Source: 55-13 sp964501275 | GTDB lineage: Bacteria > Armatimonadota > Fimbriimonadia > Fimbriimonadales > Fimbriimonadaceae | Direction of reading: 5' to 3' | Length of the DNA stretch: 64,000 nucleotides | Assembly (NCBI GenBank): GCA_964501275.1 | Contig: CAZCSP010000017.1 | Coordinates: forward strand, 1 to 64,000 | Part shown: piece by piece, positions 1 to 8,121 of the stretch | How the letters are laid out: each line of letters opens with the position of its first letter | How positions within the stretch are numbered: the first letter of the stretch is position 1 | Position numbers and translations under genes: made by a program | The notes under the pieces: model-generated | Seen by the model: the letters and a program-made list of their open reading frames with translations, nothing else | What the model was told of the DNA's origin: nothing | The model's database searches: none

Positions 1-93
1 TTTTGAGGCAACGGACTATCTCCGGTCGGATTTCATATGAGGCAATGCGCTTCCGGCCTCCCCTCGTCCAAATAGGGGAAACTAGAGGAACCC

Positions 94-891
94 ATGAGTG
101 AATCCCAGCCAGCCAAGCTCGTCGATATCCAAAGCTCCCAGGACGAGCGGAATATCCCGATCGACCGGGTGGGGGTTCGGAATGTGAAGTATCCGATGTA
201 CGTTCGCGAGCGGGACAACGGGCCGCAGTACACGCACGGCGTCTTTACCCTCACCGTCGACCTGCCACGCGAATTCAAGGGAACCCATATGAGCCGGTTC
301 CTGGAGGTCTTGGGGGAGCACAATCGGGACCTGAGCGTGGAGACCATCCCCGACGTGCTCGCCAAACTCCGGGAAAAGCTCAACGCCGACACCGCCCACC
401 TGGAGGTCACCTTCAAACTGTTCCGCGAAAAGGCCGCGCCGGTGACCGGAAAGGTTGGGATGATGGCCTACGACTGCGGCTTCTCGGCCTGGGGCGGGGC
501 GCGGGACTGCTTTGAAATCCTCCTCACCGTCCCCGTCACCACCCTCTGCCCCTGTAGCAAGGAGATCAGCGCCTTTGGGGCCCACAACCAGCGGGGCTAC
601 GTCAGCGTCCGCATCAAACCAAACGGCGGCACCCTCTGGCTGGAGGATGTGATCGACATGATCGAAGCCTGCGGCTCCGCCCCGCTCTATCCGGTCCTTA
701 AGCGCCCGGACGAGAAGTTTGTGACCGAGCAAGCCTACGAGAATCCCCGGTTTGTGGAGGATATGGTGCGCGAGGTAGCGCTGGCTTTTGACAAGGACGA
801 CCGTATCCGCGCCTATGAAATCGAGGTCGAGAACCACGAATCGATCCACGATCACAACGCCTACGCCTATCTGAAGCGGGAGAAAGGCTGA
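94..891 (+). CDS. folE2: GTP cyclohydrolase FolE2 (type IB)
   Basis: 265-residue protein of the FolE2/MptA family, which converts GTP to 7,8-dihydroneopterin triphosphate, the first step of folate (and in some bacteria queuosine) synthesis in the cytoplasm. The family hallmark TTLCPCSKEIS (about residues 149-159, metal-binding Cys within the CPC segment) followed by GAHNQRG is visible, and the length is normal. The ATG follows a GAGGAA ribosome site. This type works with metals other than zinc and often replaces FolE under zinc limitation, but no Zur site was seen. The next gene starts one base after the stop. Confidence 0.95.
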   Translation: MSESQPAKLVDIQSSQDERNIPIDRVGVRNVKYPMYVRERDNGPQYTHGVFTLTVDLPREFKGTHMSRFLEVLGEHNRDLSVETIPDVLAKLREKLNADTAHLEVTFKLFREKAAPVTGKVGMMAYDCGFSAWGGARDCFEILLTVPVTTLCPCSKEISAFGAHNQRGYVSVRIKPNGGTLWLEDVIDMIEACGSAPLYPVLKRPDEKFVTEQAYENPRFVEDMVREVALAFDKDDRIRAYEIEVENHESIHDHNAYAYLKREKG

Positions 892-892
892 G

Positions 893-1387
893 ATGCGCTT
901 GCTGGTGGGATGCCTGTTGTTTGTCGTTGTTGCCTTGGGCTTCCCGCAAGACAAGTACGAGGTCGCTGGGTTGTACCAGTACACCGCCCCGACTGGCTAC
1001 AAGCGCGAAGATTCGCGTAATCCCCAGGGTCGGGTCAGCTTTTTCGCTCCGGTCAAGTCCGGCTATTCGGCAAACGTGAGGATCACCTTGGCCAATGCCG
1101 GAGGCTCTACGCCCAGCAAAATCGGCAAAGATGGCGCTGCCCATATGAAACAGACCGATAAGGAGGTTTCCGAGATTGTCGGCAAGGAGGTGAAATTGGG
1201 CGGGAAGCCGGCCTATAGCTTGGTGAGCGTCCGTAACTTGAGCGGGGTGACGGTCAAGCAGCATCAGGTCGTGGGCGTTCACAAGGGCAAAGCCGTGCTT
1301 ATCACCTTTTCCGCCCTGAAGACCACATTCGATTCAGACAATGCCAAGTTTGTGAACTCACTGAAGAGTTGGGTCTGGGCGAAGTAG
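893..1387 (+). CDS. Secreted protein of unknown function
   Basis: 164 residues that I do not recognise. The first 18 or so residues form a hydrophobic signal peptide (MRLLVGCLLFVVVALG), so the protein is probably exported. The mature part is mixed alpha/beta and ends SWVWAK; the pattern of a short extracytoplasmic domain recalls small secreted domains of the PsbP/DUF1795 kind, but that is only a guess. It begins one base after folE2 and ends 13 bases before dapB, so it probably shares their transcript. Confidence 0.7.
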   Translation: MRLLVGCLLFVVVALGFPQDKYEVAGLYQYTAPTGYKREDSRNPQGRVSFFAPVKSGYSANVRITLANAGGSTPSKIGKDGAAHMKQTDKEVSEIVGKEVKLGGKPAYSLVSVRNLSGVTVKQHQVVGVHKGKAVLITFSALKTTFDSDNAKFVNSLKSWVWAK

Positions 1388-1400
1388 ACTTTCGGGAGAC

Positions 1401-2216
1401 ATGGAAGAGAGTAGCGTTGTTCGAGTAGGTGTCGTCGGGGCGGCGGGGCGAATGGGGACCGAGGTGCTGCGCACCGTCAACCAAGCGCCAGGAATCGAGA
1501 TCGTCCTGGCGGTGGATCGGGAGAGGGTGGGCGAGAACTGTCGCGAGTTCGCCGGAGGCCGTGCCCCCGACATTCAGATTTTGGACAAATTGGGCGCGGC
1601 CCTGGACAGCACCAAAGTCGATGTGCTCATCGACTTCAGCCACGGCAGCGGCGCGGCCCAGCACGCCGATTCAGCGGTAAAGCGCGGCGTTTCGCCCGTC
1701 ATCGGCGCGACCGGCCTCAGCGATGGCGACCTGAGAGAGATCACGTTGCGTTGCAAGGAGACCGGAGTTCCGGGGATGTATGTCCCGAACTTCGCCATCG
1801 GCGCAGTTCTGATGATGAAGTTCGCCGAAATGGCGGCCAAGTGGATGCCCGACTGCGAGATCATCGAGCTCCACCACGACCGCAAAGAGGATGCCCCCAG
1901 CGGCACCGCCATGCGAACCGCAGAACTGATCCAAGACGCCCGCGAAGACGCCCCCACCCGCAAGCCAAGACCCACGATCAAGGTGGAAGGTGCAAGAGGA
2001 GGAACCTACAAGGACGTGACCATCCACTCCATCCGCCTCCCCGGCTACATCGCCCACCAAGAGGTGATCTTTGGAAGGTCGGGCGAGATTCTCACCCTCC
2101 GCCACGACTCCATGGACCGAGCCTCGTTCATGCAAGGCGTCGCCTTGGCGGCCCGAGAAGTCCGTAGCCTGCAGGGGTTTGTGGTGGGGTTGGATAAGCT
2201 GTTGTTTAGGGGCTGA
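1401..2216 (+). CDS. dapB: 4-hydroxy-tetrahydrodipicolinate reductase
   Basis: 271-residue DapB, which reduces hydroxy-tetrahydrodipicolinate with NAD(P)H in the lysine/diaminopimelate pathway. The N-terminal dinucleotide-binding loop GAAGRMG is at residues 13-19. The catalytic ELHHDRKEDAPSGTA segment, with the His pair at about 158-159 and Lys162, is intact. A GGGAGA ribosome site precedes the ATG. The length matches the family. dapF, another gene of the same pathway, lies 23 kb away at 25104, so the pathway genes are scattered. Confidence 0.95.
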   Translation: MEESSVVRVGVVGAAGRMGTEVLRTVNQAPGIEIVLAVDRERVGENCREFAGGRAPDIQILDKLGAALDSTKVDVLIDFSHGSGAAQHADSAVKRGVSPVIGATGLSDGDLREITLRCKETGVPGMYVPNFAIGAVLMMKFAEMAAKWMPDCEIIELHHDRKEDAPSGTAMRTAELIQDAREDAPTRKPRPTIKVEGARGGTYKDVTIHSIRLPGYIAHQEVIFGRSGEILTLRHDSMDRASFMQGVALAAREVRSLQGFVVGLDKLLFRG

Positions 2217-2219
2217 GGT

Positions 2220-2350
2220 CCGAGGCCCCTTGAGGGGGTTGGGGGTGCGGCCAGGTTCCCCATGTGTATCAAGGGAGCATAGACAAGGCAAGGTTTAAAC
2301 CTACAGACGGAGAACTGCGCGCCACCCCCAACCCCCTCAAGGGGGCTCGG
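2220..2350. repeat. Paired-arm GC-rich inverted repeat, copy 1
   Basis: Two 28-base arms at 2220-2247 and 2323-2350 are inverted copies (27 of 28 match) and enclose about 75 bases without an ORF. Each arm also contains its own small hairpin (CCCCTTGAGGGG core). The element lies exactly between the 3' ends of dapB and the ccm operon. A second copy with the same arms sits at 53063-53289, again between convergent genes. Confidence 0.8.
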
Positions 2351-2369
2351 ATCGCGGATTCTGCAACGC

Positions 2370-2492
2370 CTACCGTCTATCCGCCAACTTCCCTTCCGCT
2401 CGCTTCAACCGCGCGTCAACCTTCGCGAGATACGCGAACAGGGCGAACCACATCAGGATGGGGGGAATCGCCAGGATGAGTCTCCAATCCAT
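2370..2492 (-). CDS. ccmD: CcmD-like small membrane protein
   Basis: 40-residue ORF with an ideal GGAGGTAGGAG ribosome site. It has one membrane segment (WRLILAIPPILMWFALFAYLA) followed by a basic, Lys/Arg-rich tail (KVDARLKRAEGKLADRR), the layout of CcmD. In the known system CcmD sits with CcmABC and helps release heme-loaded CcmE. It overlaps the last 77 bases of the ccmC frame in a different reading frame. Identification rests on topology, size and position directly after ccmC, not on strong sequence identity. Confidence 0.75.
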   Translation of the reverse strand: MDWRLILAIPPILMWFALFAYLAKVDARLKRAEGKLADRR

Positions 2493-3135
2493 CTCCTACC
2501 TCCTCTATTTTTAATTCAAGCAGCCCGGCCCGCACCCGGATTCGGTAGAGCCAGGCTGTGAGCACGCTCAAAATCGTCATCATCGCCAAGAAGCAGTAAA
2601 GGAACGGCCCCTTGAGATTGCCTCCGGAAATCGTGTCGTTGGGGTGCAGGCCGGCCAGTTGGGGCAATCTTGGGAACACGAAGACCAGGAACAGCGCGGG
2701 TAAAAGCGCCGCCAGGGCATAGGCTCCGCTATGGTTCGCCCGCTTCCGTTCATCCTTCAGAGCGCCCCGAAGCGCAAAGTAAGCCGCATAGATCAACAGG
2801 ACCAGCAGGAACGAGGTCTGGCGCGGGTCGTTGCTCCACCAATCTCCCCACTGCGCGCCGGAGAACAGAATCCCCGTGAGCATGGTCAGGATGCAGAACA
2901 GGTAGCCCAACTCCATACTGGCCACCGCCCTGACATCCCACTCCAGACTCCGACTGCGAATCGCCCGAAAGCTGAACCAAGCCCCCTGCCCCAACAGGAT
3001 CACCGCCAGGAATGGGCAGGGGAGGTGCCACATCAGGAGCTTGGCCAACTCCGGTCGCGCAAAGCCCGCTCCATTCGGCAGGAGAAAGGTCCAAACCGTA
3101 ACCGCCGCCACCGCGACCGCAAACAGGTATCTCAT
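2416..3135 (-). CDS. ccmC: Heme exporter membrane subunit CcmC
   Basis: 239-residue polytopic membrane protein of the CcmC/CcsA heme-handling family. The tryptophan-rich signature is present but altered: GDWWSNDPRQT, where the usual form has W-x-W-D before the Arg. Conserved His residues lie near WHLPCP and in the HPNDTISGG loop. The start chosen at 3135 overlaps the ccmB stop as ATGA; an upstream in-frame ATG at 3144 is possible. The role is heme transfer to CcmE for cytochrome c maturation. The last 25 residues are read over the ccmD gene and look dispensable. Confidence 0.88.
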   Translation of the reverse strand: MRYLFAVAVAAVTVWTFLLPNGAGFARPELAKLLMWHLPCPFLAVILLGQGAWFSFRAIRSRSLEWDVRAVASMELGYLFCILTMLTGILFSGAQWGDWWSNDPRQTSFLLVLLIYAAYFALRGALKDERKRANHSGAYALAALLPALFLVFVFPRLPQLAGLHPNDTISGGNLKGPFLYCFLAMMTILSVLTAWLYRIRVRAGLLELKIEEVGDGLETHPGDSPHPDVVRPVRVSREG

Positions 3136-3803
3136 CGCTTCCACACCGCCGCGAAGAGGTAAGAGCCGACCGAGAGCGAGGCGAGACCGTAGAGAGCCAG
3201 TCCCAACCCCGAGATCATGCCTCGGGAAACGTTAAAAGCTCCCTCCACATCTAGCGCCACGCGCAAACCGGCCACCGCCATAAAGCTCAGCGGAAGCAGA
3301 AGCGGGACGGCGAGGACGCCGGCGAGGGTGGATCGGTTGGATGCGTGGGTGACCAAGGCTCCGCATAAGGTTACCGTCCCGGCGTAAGTCATGCACGATC
3401 CTGCCAGGCAAAGAATCAAAAGCGGCAGGTTTGCGATCCCCTGGTGGGTAAAGCCAAAGAAGAGGATGCTCACCACCAGAGTCGTGCTCGCCATGAAGGC
3501 AAGATTGTAAAGCGCTTTGCCCCAGAAAACATCCTCAGGCTTGGCCAAAAGGCGCAGGAGGTCCCCCGTCCCCTGCTCCTCCTCAATCAGCACCACCCTC
3601 GGCAAGCCCACGATGGCGGCGAAAAGCAACGCCACTCCCAGTAGCCCCGCTCCGAGTTGCGGACTGATCTTCAGGTCGAACGTGGCGAAGGAGATGGTGA
3701 CGACGGTGAAAATCCCGAACAACAGAGTGGTAACGAGGCCGCTCTTTTGGCGCAGCTCGCTCCGCACCTCCTTCCGAAAGATCGCGACCCATCCCCGCCT
3801 CAC
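3132..3803 (-). CDS. ccmB: Heme ABC exporter permease CcmB
   Basis: 223-residue inner-membrane protein with about six hydrophobic segments. The early EEEQGTGDLLRLLAKP segment, which in CcmB follows the second membrane helix and contacts the ATPase, is clear. It pairs with CcmA to form the ABC module of system I cytochrome c biogenesis. Its start overlaps the end of ccmA by four bases and its stop overlaps the ccmC start, indicating translational coupling throughout. Confidence 0.9.
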   Translation of the reverse strand: MRRGWVAIFRKEVRSELRQKSGLVTTLLFGIFTVVTISFATFDLKISPQLGAGLLGVALLFAAIVGLPRVVLIEEEQGTGDLLRLLAKPEDVFWGKALYNLAFMASTTLVVSILFFGFTHQGIANLPLLILCLAGSCMTYAGTVTLCGALVTHASNRSTLAGVLAVPLLLPLSFMAVAGLRVALDVEGAFNVSRGMISGLGLALYGLASLSVGSYLFAAVWKR

Positions 3804-4366
3804 CGGCCCACCTCCAACTCAAAAGTAGCGAAGCGCCGCTCGCTGGGATCGTTGGTCGCCAAGACCACCGCACCGGCTTGGAGTTGGCGGCTCACCACGT
3901 CCGCAATCAGCTCCCGCCCGATCTCGTCCAACCCCGCGCCCGGCTCGTCCAGGATAAGGAGTTCGGGCTTGGCTTGCAGGGCGATGGCGATCTTCAGACG
4001 GGCCCGCATCCCGGTCGAAAACTCCTGCGCTTCCTGATCCGCCGCCCGCGAGAGGCCCACGCGGTCGAGCAGGGCGTCGGCATCGGATGGGATTCCCCGC
4101 AAGTCGCCGCTCAGTTCCAGGTGTTCGCGCGCGGTCAGGGCGGGGTAGATCGAGAGGTCCAGGGCGGAGTAGCCGAGTGAGTGTGGGGCGCGGACCTGGC
4201 CCTCCGAAGGCTCCACCAAGCCGACCAGCGTCTTGAGCAAGGTCGATTTCCCGGCCCCATTCGCCCCCAAGACCACCAGGCAGTCCCCCTTCCCAAGCTC
4301 AAACTCCAGGTTGCGAAAGAGCCACCGAGCCCCATACCGCTTCCCCAGGCCCGAGACGCCCAACAT
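3800..4366 (-). CDS. ccmA: Heme ABC exporter ATPase CcmA
   Basis: 188-residue ABC ATPase. Walker A is GANGAGKST, Walker B is LLILDEPGAGLDE, and the signature is the divergent EFSTGMRARL instead of LSGGQ. The small size fits CcmA. It is the first gene of the ccmABCD operon; CcmE, CcmF, CcmG and CcmH genes are not in the window, so the rest of the maturation pathway must be elsewhere. Confidence 0.88.
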   Translation of the reverse strand: MLGVSGLGKRYGARWLFRNLEFELGKGDCLVVLGANGAGKSTLLKTLVGLVEPSEGQVRAPHSLGYSALDLSIYPALTAREHLELSGDLRGIPSDADALLDRVGLSRAADQEAQEFSTGMRARLKIAIALQAKPELLILDEPGAGLDEIGRELIADVVSRQLQAGAVVLATNDPSERRFATFELEVGR

Positions 4367-4396
4367 CGGGCTAAGTATGGCAGAGGCGGCCGCGCC

Positions 4397-4903
4397 CTAC
4401 CACTCAATCTCCGACCCCTCACCTTCACCCTCGCCCTCGTCTTCGTCCCAATCGTCGTCGAGGTCCTCCTGGTCGAAGTCTTCGCGGTCGTAGTAGGCGC
4501 GGTCGGCGCTGGGTTCTACGCCTTCGTTCTGGGCGATCTGGTTGAGGCGGTCGATGCGGCGTTGAAACTCCTTCTTCCCGCCCAACTCCTCAAACTCCGC
4601 GGCGATCTCATCATGTGTCTCGATAGAGTTGCGGTCGATCTCGCGGGCTTGCTCCAGGGAGACATCGTCCACGTCGTCGTCGCCCACCATCAGCCCCGCG
4701 ATCCCCGGCTCCGAGAGGCCGCGCCAGTCGCGGAGGTCCTGGATGATGGTGAACATCTGGCAGAAGTCCAGCAGAGCCTCGTGGAACTCATGCGACTTCC
4801 CGCGGAACTTGTTGCGGAGGAATAGCTTGGCACGGATGGTCTTCAACTCCATCCGGTCCTTCTCCATCAACTCTTCGACAAGATACGGCATCAACAGCCC
4901 CAT
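4397..4903 (-). CDS. Unknown cytoplasmic protein with acidic tail
   Basis: 168 residues with no recognised family, no signal peptide and no membrane segment. The N-terminal half looks helical (FLRNKFRGKSHEFHEALLDF). The last 30 residues are extremely acidic (DEDEGEGEGEG), probably disordered. It ends 30 bases upstream of ccmA on the same strand, so it may be cotranscribed with the ccm genes. The acidic tail is encoded by a short GA-rich repeat that could vary in length. Confidence 0.65.
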   Translation of the reverse strand: MGLLMPYLVEELMEKDRMELKTIRAKLFLRNKFRGKSHEFHEALLDFCQMFTIIQDLRDWRGLSEPGIAGLMVGDDDVDDVSLEQAREIDRNSIETHDEIAAEFEELGGKKEFQRRIDRLNQIAQNEGVEPSADRAYYDREDFDQEDLDDDWDEDEGEGEGEGSEIEW

Positions 4904-4932
4904 GCAATTACTTTACACCGAATGACCTACCG

Positions 4933-4956
4933 ATGGACCGCCGATCTCCAGATAGG
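4933..4956. repeat. Dispersed 24-base repeat, copy 1
   Basis: ATGGACCGCCGATCTCCAGA followed by TAGG. It matches 26549-26572 with two differences. The GATCTCCAGATC core is nearly self-complementary. It lies in the convergent gap between two minus-strand genes. Confidence 0.55.
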
Positions 4957-5067
4957 AAAGTTACGGGCACGAAGAGCTGGATACGTCCGTCCGTGCTACA
5001 CACGGGCTTTATGCCGAATGCCCGCCTTACTCTGGAAACCGCAATACTGATCAATGGAAGGGACTCG

Positions 5068-6039
5068 TCAGGCTGGATGTGCTACGAATCGACGCCGATT
5101 GCGCTGGATCATGAGCCACCCGGCTACCAAGACTACGACGATCCCGCCTCCGAGGTAGGGGCCGGAGTTGGTGGAAGCGGCGAAGGTCAGGTCGTGGTCG
5201 TAGCCGTGCTTGTTTCGCCCGTTCTCAAAGATCGTGACCTGGGCGTTCTCGGGCAGGTCCGACTCTTTGAGGCCCAGCTCCTCGGCCAAACCTGCGCGCT
5301 GGCCCTCCGGCAACGGCCCCGACCACTCCTTCATCGCCTCCCAGTGGTCGTTGGTGCCCACATACTTGGCGTCGATGGCCTGGGCCGCCACGAAGTACAG
5401 CTTCAATGGACGGTTGTGCCCCTCCGGCCAGGTGTCCTTGGGCATCTTGTAGGGGTAGTGGGGGCGGTCGGTTTTGAAGGAGATACGGATGGCCTTGGTC
5501 TTGGTCGCCGATCTCTCGCTAGCCTTGTATTTGAGAGCGGTGAACACCCACTGCTTCTTGGCATAGCCGTCCAGCCACTCGGTCATGGCGGGTCGGGAGA
5601 CGAAGCCGTTGTCTTTGAGCCACGCGTTGAGGACTGCGCCGTCGGCGGCCTTGACGACCGTCGCCTCGTAGTCGCCGACCTGCTCGGTTTTCAAGACTTG
5701 GACGCCACCTGCCGCTGTGACGGAATCTTCCTCGCTCTTAGCCGCGCAACCAAACGACCTTGGAGGCGGGATCAGACTCTGCAGTCTGCTGAATGCCTCT
5801 TCCTTGGCTACCGAGAAATCAGGTTCGCTGGGAGTCGGCACAATGAATCCAAACTCCTTGGCCTTACTGTCGAAGTTGGCTTGGCGGATAAAGTGCTGAG
5901 TCTGCGATTTCTCATCCCAGACGATCACCACATTCTCGTGGGTCATCAGGACTGCCTTGCCCGAACTCACGATGCAACAGGGAAGAGCCTGGCTGCCAAG
6001 CAGGCTAAAAGCAACAAAGCCAGAAAGAGCGCGTCGCAT
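5068..6039 (-). CDS. DUF2330 secreted protein
   Basis: 323 residues from the chosen ATG at 6039 (an ATG at 6054 adds five residues). It has an N-terminal signal peptide (MRRALSGFVAFSLLGSQALPCC) and then the DUF2330 pattern CCIVSSGKAVLMTHENVVIVWDE... FIVPTPSEPDF. A C-terminal membrane segment (GGGIVVVLVAGWLMI) and a basic tail suggest the protein is anchored in the membrane with its body outside. DUF2330 proteins are of unknown function. The gene diverges from the isomerase at 6101. Confidence 0.8.
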   Translation of the reverse strand: MRRALSGFVAFSLLGSQALPCCIVSSGKAVLMTHENVVIVWDEKSQTQHFIRQANFDSKAKEFGFIVPTPSEPDFSVAKEEAFSRLQSLIPPPRSFGCAAKSEEDSVTAAGGVQVLKTEQVGDYEATVVKAADGAVLNAWLKDNGFVSRPAMTEWLDGYAKKQWVFTALKYKASERSATKTKAIRISFKTDRPHYPYKMPKDTWPEGHNRPLKLYFVAAQAIDAKYVGTNDHWEAMKEWSGPLPEGQRAGLAEELGLKESDLPENAQVTIFENGRNKHGYDHDLTFAASTNSGPYLGGGIVVVLVAGWLMIQRNRRRFVAHPA

Positions 6040-6100
6040 AGCCTTATAGTGCATCAAAACAGCGACATCGTTCAAAAGTTTCTCCGGTATCGTGGGGAAA

Positions 6101-6889
6101 ATGCAGATTCTCCACATTCGGACCACCTGGGGCATTCCGGGTTCGCTCGACCAGCAAATCGCCAAGATCAAGGCGGCGGGCTATGACGGCTTGGAGGATT
6201 GGGTGAAGCCGCATTTTGAACTCAGCCCGCTTATTGCCAAGCATGGCGTGCGGTACATCGGCATGGTTGCGGGGGATGATCCGGAGAAGTTCAAGCGGGA
6301 CCTCGGGGAGTTGGTCGATGCCGGGGCGATGCAGGCCACCGTCCATTGCGGCTCGGCGTCGATGACTTTCCAACAGGGCATGGACCACTTAGGCAAGCTG
6401 GTAGAGATCACCAAGCAGGTCTCCATCCCCGTCAACTTTGAAACCCACCGAGGCCGCCTCCTCTACGAACCAAACTCAACCTACGAGTATCTCAAAGCCC
6501 TCCCCGACCTCTATCTCTGCGCCGACCTCAGCCACTGGACCTGCGTTACCGAGAGCATGTTGGGCGGGTTCAAGGACCAACTAGAGTTGGCGATCCAACG
6601 GACGCGGCACATCCATACGCGAGTCGGCTTCGAGGAAGGGCCTCAAGTTCCCGATCCGCGGGTGAAGCAGTGGGAGGGTTATGTGAACGCGTTCGAGGCG
6701 ATGTGGGATCGGATCAAGGCGGCCAATGAGAAGCGGAACGCCCGATACCTGACCGTCGATCCCGAATTCGGTCCTCCCAACTACCAGTGGACCGACCCCA
6801 AAACCGGCCAACCATTGGCAGATATCTGGGAAGTCTCGCAATGGATCACGGATCGGTTGCGGGTCCGCTGGAAAGCCGCTTCCTCCTAA
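6101..6889 (+). CDS. Sugar phosphate isomerase/epimerase (TIM barrel)
   Basis: 262-residue AP endonuclease family 2 type TIM barrel (xylose isomerase-like). Visible features are the first strand (ILHIRTTWGIPG), the GYDGLEDW helix start, NFETHRGRLL, LCADLSHWTCV with a probable metal-binding Asp/His, and HIHTRVGFEEGPQ. These proteins are cytosolic, metal-dependent sugar or inositol isomerases or epimerases; the substrate cannot be read here. GTG at 6092 is an alternative start that adds three residues. Confidence 0.82.
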   Translation: MQILHIRTTWGIPGSLDQQIAKIKAAGYDGLEDWVKPHFELSPLIAKHGVRYIGMVAGDDPEKFKRDLGELVDAGAMQATVHCGSASMTFQQGMDHLGKLVEITKQVSIPVNFETHRGRLLYEPNSTYEYLKALPDLYLCADLSHWTCVTESMLGGFKDQLELAIQRTRHIHTRVGFEEGPQVPDPRVKQWEGYVNAFEAMWDRIKAANEKRNARYLTVDPEFGPPNYQWTDPKTGQPLADIWEVSQWITDRLRVRWKAASS

Positions 6890-6892
6890 CGG

Positions 6893-6927
6893 CGAAATCG
6901 TGGATGTTTTTAACATCCACGATTTCG
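6893..6927. terminator. Perfect 16-bp inverted repeat between convergent genes
   Basis: Arms 6893-6908 and 6912-6927 pair perfectly around a TTT loop, just after the isomerase stop. A second hairpin (GCGGTTT / AAACCGC, 6939-6955) overlaps the end of the sigma factor gene. There is no clear T tract after the first stem, but the position between convergent stops supports a bidirectional terminator. Confidence 0.7.
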
Positions 6928-6946
6928 GCCCAAACCTAGCGGTTTG

Positions 6947-7552
6947 TTAAACCGCCGCTGTGATCGCCAATAGGTGAGGATCGCTCTTGATGACGTCTTG
7001 GAGATTCAAGCGAGCCCGATGGAGACGACTCTTGATCGTTCCGGCCGGGGTAGAGAGCTTTCGGGCAATCTCCTCGTAGGTCAACTCGTCTTCGTGGTAC
7101 ATCAGAAGCAATTCACGCTGGTGAACCGGAAGCTTATCCAGAGCCGTTCGGACCTTGTCGGCAAACTCCGACTTGGCGCTGGATTCGAAGGGCGAATCGC
7201 TCTCGTCGATAGGCTGCATGAAGACTGACCCCTCCTCGGTCTCCATCGCATTGTCCAAACTGGCTACCACTTTTACTCTGCGTTTCTTTCGAATATCCAA
7301 AAAGCAGTTTCTCAAAATCTTGAACATCCAAGTGGAGAAAGAAGAGTTGGCTTGGAATCGTCCAATAGCACGGTGAACTCGGATAAACCCTTCCGACACC
7401 ACGTCGGCGGCCTCTTCTACATGCTTGGTCATTTTGAGCGCATACATGAAAGCGGTATTGTGATACTTCGTAAGCAGTTCGTCGATCGCATAAGGGTCGC
7501 CAAGTTGACTTCGTTCGATTAGGATCGCATCCACACAAGTCTGTTCTTTCAT
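6947..7552 (-). CDS. ECF-type RNA polymerase sigma factor
   Basis: 201-residue group 4 sigma factor. Region 2 is seen at YALKMTKHVEEAADVVSEGFIRVHRAI...FSTWMFKILRNCFLDIRKKRR and region 4 at LDKLPVHQRELLLMYHEDELTYEEIARKLSTPAGTIKSRLHRAR. The start at 7552 is chosen because a GGAGG lies seven bases upstream; an ATG at 7558 also exists. No anti-sigma gene is next to it, which is unusual for an ECF factor, so control must come from elsewhere or from its promoter. Confidence 0.92.
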   Translation of the reverse strand: MKEQTCVDAILIERSQLGDPYAIDELLTKYHNTAFMYALKMTKHVEEAADVVSEGFIRVHRAIGRFQANSSFSTWMFKILRNCFLDIRKKRRVKVVASLDNAMETEEGSVFMQPIDESDSPFESSAKSEFADKVRTALDKLPVHQRELLLMYHEDELTYEEIARKLSTPAGTIKSRLHRARLNLQDVIKSDPHLLAITAAV

Positions 7553-7645
7553 ATCCATTCCTCCGCAGTCGATTGACCGCTAATGGATACATTGTCTGCT
7601 GGTGATTGGAAGATGGGTGTAAATGTCGCTATCGCTTTCATAAAA

Positions 7646-7687
7646 AACTTGTAAGAAGGCTCTAACTGTATCTGATTCTTATAAGTT
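7646..7687. promoter_or_regulatory. Inverted repeat in the sigma factor / 7761 divergent gap
   Basis: Arms AACTTGTAAGAA (7646-7657) and TTCTTATAAGTT (7676-7687) match in 11 of 12 positions across an 18-base spacer, in an AT-rich stretch between two divergent genes. It could be an operator or a promoter region; no protein can be assigned. Confidence 0.45.
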
Positions 7688-7760
7688 TCTTATAGATGCG
7701 ACCATTCTCTTTACTCTTTGCAGAGGGTCGCCAGCCGCCTGACATCTGACAGGAGTCTCT

Positions 7761-8033
7761 ATGAGCATTTATATACAACCCGAAGTCTATGTCCGCGTCG
7801 AGCAGTTTAAGGGCGAGAGAGCGCCTCAGCCTTTGCCCTTATCCAGTGGATTCAGCGAGGACCGCGTTTACCGAGTCTTGGGCATCCATACCGCCTCTGA
7901 ATCCGCCGAGGCATTTCTCATCTTGAAGAACGATCGCGACGAAATGTGGTTTGTGTCGAATCGTCACTTCCGGATCGTTGAGACGAGCATCCTCGCTAAC
8001 TCGGCAAACTTGGCCAAGCAAACCCTTGCCTAG
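7761..8033 (+). CDS. Small protein of unknown function
   Basis: 90 residues starting after GACAGGAGTCTCT. The sequence suggests a small beta-rich domain (VYRVLGIHTASESAEAFLILKNDRDEMWFVSNRHFRIVE), possibly SH3-like, but I do not recognise a family. It sits between a sigma factor and a sensor kinase and may belong to their circuit. Confidence 0.6.
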   Translation: MSIYIQPEVYVRVEQFKGERAPQPLPLSSGFSEDRVYRVLGIHTASESAEAFLILKNDRDEMWFVSNRHFRIVETSILANSANLAKQTLA

Positions 8034-8121
8034 ATTGCCAGTTTTCAGATTTCTTGCAGAATTCATACGGACAAGTGCCTCCAGGGACGACTCGCTTCAT
8101 GTACCCTTGAAGGGCCTGTCC

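Noticed and set aside
82..984. 300-residue minus-strand ORF opposite folE2
   Set aside because: It is antisense to a complete folE2 with family motifs; long antisense frames are expected in GC-rich DNA, and it has no ribosome site or recognisable domain.
4933..6186. 417-residue plus-strand ORF over the DUF2330 gene
   Set aside because: Antisense to a gene with a signal peptide and family pattern; its start lies in a repeat.
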